64,000 nucleotides of DNA from the NCBI RefSeq assembly GCF_946463545.1, contig NZ_OX296583.1, positions 248,001 through 312,000 on the forward strand. Reading direction: 5' to 3'. The DNA is from Methanothermococcus thermolithotrophicus DSM 2095. GTDB lineage: Archaea > AGJL01 > Methanococci > Methanococcales > Methanococcaceae. Made by a program: the position numbers and the translations under genes. Below are positions 59,253 through 64,000 of the stretch, one piece after another (position 1 is the first letter of the stretch; each line of letters begins with the position of its first letter). The notes beneath the pieces are model-generated. The model did not search any database. It was given only the letters and a program-made list of their open reading frames with translations, and was not told the DNA's origin.

Positions 59253-59372
59253 AATAGAGTCCTATTTAATCATGTGATAATATTATAATTAAAAAAATAT
59301 AGCATAATTCTAAAGAATTTAAGTTCATCGTATATATTATTTACTATTAGGTAACGAAAATAGGACTCTATT
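59253..59372. repeat. 15-bp perfect inverted repeat between aminotransferase and smc
   Basis: AATAGAGTCCTATTT at 59253-59267 and its exact reverse complement AAATAGGACTCTATT at 59358-59372 flank 90 AT-rich bases. The left arm is 27-41 bases before the aminotransferase ATG. The remaining 175 bases up to smc show nothing else distinct. Confidence 0.85.
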
Positions 59373-59548
59373 TAACATTTATAATATTTTGTTGTTTAAT
59401 GAGCCATATAAATGTGCATGCGTAAATGCAGGTGTAAACGCAACTTATAATAATATACAATAAATATCAAAAATAATAACTATTTATCATGTTAGGATAT
59501 AATTTCGGTTTTATTGAGTTTATTATTTTAATCATGTTGGTGAGAAAA

Positions 59549-62500
59549 ATGACTGCTCTGACTCATATACACTTAAGGAACTTTAAATCATTTAAGAATA
59601 CAAAATTAAAAATCCCTTCAGGCTTTACTGCTATTTTAGGTCCCAATGGGTCAGGTAAATCAAATACAATAGATGGTATTTGTTTTGTGTTGGGCAAAAC
59701 ATCTGCAAAATCTCTAAGAGCTGGAAAGTTCAACGAACTAATTACATACCACAACGGAAAAAGGGAAGAGTTTGCAGAGGTGACCTTATTTTTTGACAAT
59801 AAAGATCGAAAACTCCCTATAGATTCCGACAAGGTGGGGATTTCAAGAAAAGTAAAAATAAACGGAGATAACAACTACTATGTAATATGGTATGAGGAAA
59901 AAGAAGTTAAAGAAAAAAACAACAATAATGGAGAAAAAGGCACGGTAAAAAAGCTAGTTGAAAAACGGAAAAGAATAAAAAAATCTCAAATGCTTGAAAT
60001 GATTAGCAAAATTTCATTAAGTGCAGATGGTCCAAACATAATTCTTCAGGGAGATTTAATAAGGCTTATAGAGATGTCACCTGTTGAGAGAAGAAAGGTA
60101 ATTGACGAAATAAGTGGGGTAGCAGAGTTCGACGAAAAAAAGGAAAAATCAAGAAAAGAACTCGAAAAAGCCAGAGAATTCATAGAAAAAATAGACATTA
60201 GGATAAACGAAGTTAGAAGCAACCTTGAAAAACTTAAAAAGGACAAGGAAGATGCAGAAAAATACATGGTATTGAACAAAGAGCTAAAGGCTACAAAATA
60301 CATACTAACATCAAAAAAAATAGAGTTATTAAATGTTGTTTTAGAAGATATACAAGAACAAATCAATGCCTTAAATGAATTAAAAGATAATTTTCAAAAT
60401 AATGTATACAACATAGATAGTGAAATCCTAAATTTAAAAAACAAATTAGAGGATTTGATAAATGAATTAAACGAAAAGGGGAACGAGGAAGTCATAGAAC
60501 TACACAGGTCAATTAAAGAACTTGAATTAAATGTTGAAAACGATAAAAAGCACCTAAATAATATGCTGGATGATTTAAAAACCACGAAAATCCAAATAGA
60601 ATCCAAAAACACCGAACTAACAGAAACACGAACTAAGATAGAAACTATAAGAAAAGAAACCATGGAAAAAGAAGGGGAAATACACAAAATAAAAGAAGAA
60701 ATGGAAAATTTAGAGGTTGAAAGAGGAAAGTTAAAGTCAAAGGTAGATGAAAGTGAAACACAGATAAGAATTTTAAAACAGCAGGAGCAGAAGGTATCTG
60801 AAAATATAAATGAATATCAAAAGGAGCTCTACGAATTAAGAAGTAAATTAAACTCTACTGAAAATGAAATAAACAAAAAGTCATTTGATTTAAACAAAAA
60901 CTGTGAAATTATTGACAGGTTAAAGGAAGAACTTGAATCAATAGAATCCAATACTGAAGATACCAAGGATCTATACAAAAAACTTGAAGATATTGCCGTA
61001 GAACTGGAGTTCTCAAAAAAACAGTTGAAAAAATTGGAAGAAGATAAAAAAACCTATCAAAATAAACTGGATAGTTATTATTCAGAATATGCAAAAGAAA
61101 ATGCCAGAATAAAGGCATTGAAGGAAATGGAAAACTTCAACATCAACAGAACCGTTAAGAGTGTATTGGATGCAAGACTTCCGGGAGTAGTTGATATTGT
61201 AGGTAACCTTGGAAAAACCAAAACCGAATACAAAACTGCAATTGAGATTGCAGGTGGTGGCAGGTTAAACTATATCGTTGTTAAAAGAATGGACGATGGT
61301 GCAAGGGCAATCGAGTATTTGAAGAGAAACAAATTAGGAAGAGCCACGTTTTTACCTATGGATAGAATAAGAGGTCCTGAATGTATACACATAGGTGAAG
61401 AAGGTGTTATAGGTAGGGCTATTGATTTAGTAGAGTTTAAAGAAGAATTTAAGGACATTTTTAAGTACGTTTTTGGAAACACGATAATAGTTAAAGATTT
61501 GGATACTGCAAAAAGACTATCTAAAACATATAAAGCGAGATTTGTAACACTTGACGGTGACGTAATCGAACAATCTGGAGCTATGATTGGTGGAAGTGTA
61601 AGAAGAACTTCAAACATAAAAGTTGAAATAGATACATCTAAGCTGGAAAAAATCGCTGAAGAATTGAAAACCACTGAAAACGAATTAAGTAATGTTAAAA
61701 AAAGCATAGACGAGCTTAACAGAAAAATATCAAATTATTCATCAAAAAAGATGGAATTAGAAAATAAATTAAACCTAACAAGGAAAAACGAACTTAGAAG
61801 GGAAGAAGTACTCAAAAAGAATAGCATAAAAATAAAAGAACTGGAGCTGGAGAACAAAAAACTTGAAGAAGAATTGGAGTATCTGGATGATTTAAAAGTA
61901 GAACTTGAATCCAAAATCGAAGAGCTCGATAAAAAAATTGGTACATCGATGTCTCAGAGGGAAAGAATACTTGGTGAAATAAAATCATTTGAAAGTTCTG
62001 AATACATAGTAAGAATCAGAAAAATTGAGGATGAGCTCGAGTCACTTAAGAACAAAAGGGATAAACTTGAAAATGAAATTAAAAGGGATGTTGTTCTTAT
62101 TAAAGAGGTCCTGATACCTAAAATAAGTGAGTTAAACGAGAAAATAAAAGAACTAAATGAAAAAAAGAATATGCTTGAAAAAAATATCGGGTTTTACAAA
62201 TCCAACATAGAAAAAAATACCGAAATACTCAGAAACAAACGAACAAAATACGAAGAACTTACAAAAGATTTAAAGGAATTAACAGAAAAAAAGGAAAACT
62301 ATGAAAAGAAAATAGAGGAACTAAATAATAGAAAAAAAGAACTAACTGAAAAAATAAGCAATATTGACAAAGAAATAAACAATTTATCCATTGATAGGGC
62401 AAAGTATGAAACAAAGTTAGAAGAAGAGGAGAGAAAACTCTATCTATGTGAAAATATTGAAGATATTGAAGACGACACAATAAATAAATTAAGTAGCATG

Positions 62501-63136
62501 GATACAAACGACCTTGAGAGATACCTAATTGACCTTGAAAACGAGATTAAAAAACTTGAACCTGTGAATATGAGGGCCATTGAGGATTATGAGTTTATCG
62601 TAGATAGATACAACGAACTCTTTGAGAAGAGAAATGAGTACGAAAAGGATGAGAAAAAGTACCTCCAATTAATTGAAGAAGTCGAAATGAGAAAGAAAGA
62701 GGTATTCATGGACGTATTCAACAAGGTTGCAAAAAATTATGAGGAAATATACCGAGAAATTGGAGGAACTGGAAAATTAAGTTTGGAAAATCCTGACAAT
62801 CCATTTGAAGGAGGATTATTGATAGATGCCTCTCCAATGAATAAACAGTTGCAGAGTTTGGATGTTATGAGTGGGGGAGAAAAATCCCTAACTGCATTGG
62901 CGTTTTTATTCGCAATTCAAAGGTTAAATCCTGCACCATTCTATGTTCTGGATGAGGTTGATGCTGCACTTGATACAAAAAATGCTTCGTTGATTGGAGA
63001 GATGATAAAAAATGCATCTAAAGACTCTCAATTTATTGTAATCTCCCACAGAGAACAGATGATAAGTAAAGCCGATACACTTTATGGGGTTTGCATGGAA
63101 AACGGACTCAGTAAAATTGTTGGGGTTAAGTTATAA
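59549..63136 (+). CDS. smc: Chromosome segregation protein SMC
   Basis: About 1195 residues, full length. ATPase head halves: LGPNGSGKSNTIDGICFVLG (Walker A, about 32-50) and, at the end, LDVMSGGEKSLTALAF (signature) and FYVLDEVDAALDTKN (Walker B). Long Lys/Glu-rich coiled coils (about 170-500 and 690-1030) flank a hinge with LPGVVDIVGNLG and SGAMIGGS. It forms the condensin-like complex. ATG 59549 follows GGTGAGAAAA; the upstream reading to 59489 adds a hydrophobic stretch with no site. Confidence 0.97.
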   Translation: MTALTHIHLRNFKSFKNTKLKIPSGFTAILGPNGSGKSNTIDGICFVLGKTSAKSLRAGKFNELITYHNGKREEFAEVTLFFDNKDRKLPIDSDKVGISRKVKINGDNNYYVIWYEEKEVKEKNNNNGEKGTVKKLVEKRKRIKKSQMLEMISKISLSADGPNIILQGDLIRLIEMSPVERRKVIDEISGVAEFDEKKEKSRKELEKAREFIEKIDIRINEVRSNLEKLKKDKEDAEKYMVLNKELKATKYILTSKKIELLNVVLEDIQEQINALNELKDNFQNNVYNIDSEILNLKNKLEDLINELNEKGNEEVIELHRSIKELELNVENDKKHLNNMLDDLKTTKIQIESKNTELTETRTKIETIRKETMEKEGEIHKIKEEMENLEVERGKLKSKVDESETQIRILKQQEQKVSENINEYQKELYELRSKLNSTENEINKKSFDLNKNCEIIDRLKEELESIESNTEDTKDLYKKLEDIAVELEFSKKQLKKLEEDKKTYQNKLDSYYSEYAKENARIKALKEMENFNINRTVKSVLDARLPGVVDIVGNLGKTKTEYKTAIEIAGGGRLNYIVVKRMDDGARAIEYLKRNKLGRATFLPMDRIRGPECIHIGEEGVIGRAIDLVEFKEEFKDIFKYVFGNTIIVKDLDTAKRLSKTYKARFVTLDGDVIEQSGAMIGGSVRRTSNIKVEIDTSKLEKIAEELKTTENELSNVKKSIDELNRKISNYSSKKMELENKLNLTRKNELRREEVLKKNSIKIKELELENKKLEEELEYLDDLKVELESKIEELDKKIGTSMSQRERILGEIKSFESSEYIVRIRKIEDELESLKNKRDKLENEIKRDVVLIKEVLIPKISELNEKIKELNEKKNMLEKNIGFYKSNIEKNTEILRNKRTKYEELTKDLKELTEKKENYEKKIEELNNRKKELTEKISNIDKEINNLSIDRAKYETKLEEEERKLYLCENIEDIEDDTINKLSSMDTNDLERYLIDLENEIKKLEPVNMRAIEDYEFIVDRYNELFEKRNEYEKDEKKYLQLIEEVEMRKKEVFMDVFNKVAKNYEEIYREIGGTGKLSLENPDNPFEGGLLIDASPMNKQLQSLDVMSGGEKSLTALAFLFAIQRLNPAPFYVLDEVDAALDTKNASLIGEMIKNASKDSQFIVISHREQMISKADTLYGVCMENGLSKIVGVKL

Positions 63137-63175
63137 TTTTTATTTTTTAATTTAATTTTATTTTCCGGTGTTGGT

Positions 63176-63868
63176 ATGAATCTTACAGATTTAAAAAAAG
63201 AAATTTTAGAGTTGGCAGATGAAAAAAATGCAGAGCAGTACAAAAGATTTTTTAAAACTGGAAAAGGAGAATATGGGGAAAAGGATAAGTTTTTAGGAGT
63301 AAGAGTACCAAACCTAAGAAAAATTGCAAAAAAATATAAAAACATTGACTATGACAATATTTTAGAGTTGTTAAAATCCGAATTTCACGAAGAACGGCTC
63401 ACAGCACTTTTTATTTTAATTCACAAGTTTAAAAAAGATAGAGAAACGGTTTATAATATTTACATTAACAATTTGAAGTATGTCAATAATTGGGACCTTG
63501 TGGATACCACTGCACCGCACATTGTCGGAGCTCATCTGTTTGATAAGGATAAATCCATATTGTACAAACTTGCAAATTCAAAGATTTTGTGGGAAAGAAG
63601 GGTTGCTATCCTATCTACATTTTACTTTATAAAAAAGAATGAGTTTAAGGACACCATAGAGATTAGCAAAATTTTACTGAACGATAAAGAGGATTTAATC
63701 CATAAGGCAGTTGGCTGGATGTTAAGGGAAGTTGGTAAAAGAGATATAAACGTTTTAGAGGATTTTTTAAAAATGCACTATAAAAACATGCCCAGAACAA
63801 TGTTAAGGTATGCAATTGAGAAATTTCCCGAAGAAAAAAGAAAGAAGTATTTAAATGGGGAAATTTAA
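63176..63868 (+). CDS. DNA alkylation repair protein (AlkD-like)
   Basis: 230 residues. All-helical HEAT-like repeat protein of the AlkC/AlkD family. FLGVRVPNLRKIAKKY, the NNWDLVDTTAPHIVG block with Trp-Asp-x-x-Asp, and KAVGWMLREVGKRD are typical; members remove alkylated purines as glycosylases. ATG follows CCGGTG. It starts 39 bases after smc and is probably cotranscribed. Confidence 0.9.
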   Translation: MNLTDLKKEILELADEKNAEQYKRFFKTGKGEYGEKDKFLGVRVPNLRKIAKKYKNIDYDNILELLKSEFHEERLTALFILIHKFKKDRETVYNIYINNLKYVNNWDLVDTTAPHIVGAHLFDKDKSILYKLANSKILWERRVAILSTFYFIKKNEFKDTIEISKILLNDKEDLIHKAVGWMLREVGKRDINVLEDFLKMHYKNMPRTMLRYAIEKFPEEKRKKYLNGEI

Positions 63869-63955
63869 CCCAATTAAGGAGAATATTACAAAAGTTGTGG
63901 AAATATGTTTTTATTGTTGAAATTTAGGTATGGGTATGAATTAAATGGGGGGATT

Positions 63956-64000
63956 ATGAACAATATATTAAAGAAAACTGGCGAAATTTTAGAAAGAAAA
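63956..64000 (+). CDS. Start of a gene cut by the window edge
   Basis: ATG 63956 after GGGGGATT opens a frame MNNILKKTGEILERK that runs off the right edge. Too short to identify. The ribosome site is good and spacing from alkD is 87 bases. Confidence 0.5.
   Translation, partial: MNNILKKTGEILERK

Noticed and set aside
59489-59548. Upstream start of SMC giving a hydrophobic N terminus
   Set aside because: SMC proteins begin right before the Walker A strand; GGTGAGAAAA before ATG 59549 fixes the start.

Overview
The window is archaeal and almost certainly comes from a hydrogenotrophic methanogen of the order Methanococcales. The DNA is AT-rich. Ribosome binding sites are mostly GGTGA or GGAGG. 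RNA polymerase is split into H, B'', B', A' and A''. There is a 66-residue archaeal histone, a PurP purine enzyme, the methanogenesis marker MtxX, sulfide-dependent Thi4, and an F420-reducing hydrogenase whose large subunit reads through an in-frame TGA (selenocysteine). The genus cannot be fixed from the sequence; a Methanothermococcus- or Methanococcus-like organism fits.

Layout. 1-1.6 kb: three poorly known genes ending in a triple zinc-ribbon protein. 1.7-4.6 kb: metallo-beta-lactamase protein, lipoprotein, cis-prenyltransferase and MtxX, all on minus. 4.7-7.1 kb: histone, riboflavin/F420 pathway reductase, Toprim protein, NAD synthetase. 7.6-8.3 kb: CRISPR array of ten repeats plus a decayed terminal repeat, with no cas genes in the window. 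8.6-11.3 kb: B12/radical-SAM protein, GNAT acetyltransferase, Thi4. 11.4-17.5 kb: a sulfur-transfer neighbourhood (three PP-loop thiolases, a ubiquitin-like carrier, NIL-ferredoxin and aspartate-semialdehyde sulfurtransferase). 17.8-25.5 kb: RNA polymerase operon on plus. 25.8-33.3 kb: DUF389 membrane protein, fru hydrogenase operon with SECIS element, aCPSF2, amidohydrolase. 33.5-40.5 kb: thymidylate synthase, pentapeptide-repeat membrane protein, TrmI, RNase HII, PurP, phosphohexomutase. 40.9-47.0 kb: rpl30e-nusA-rps12-rps7-fusA-tuf-rps10 on minus. 48-64 kb: MEMO protein, a redox/permease operon, Asd, RtcB, DUF371, AroD, Hef, aminotransferase, SMC and AlkD.

Three structural themes stand out. 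First, the RNA polymerase operon and the rpl30e-str operon, continuous in related methanogens, are here about 21 kb apart in opposite orientation; one inversion between about 25.6 and 47.1 kb would rejoin them, and a decayed insertion element lies beside one breakpoint. Second, a family of short (about 45-50 bp) hairpin elements with variable but self-complementary arms is scattered through the window. Two sit with duplicated ribosome-binding-site sequence at both ends, and one lies in frame inside hef with a 6-bp duplication. Third, the genes at 10.5-17.5 kb form a dense block for moving sulfur from sulfide into thiamine, tRNA and homocysteine.

No tRNA, rRNA or intein was found. Start codons were chosen by GGTGA/GGAGG spacing, so several genes start at TTG or GTG.
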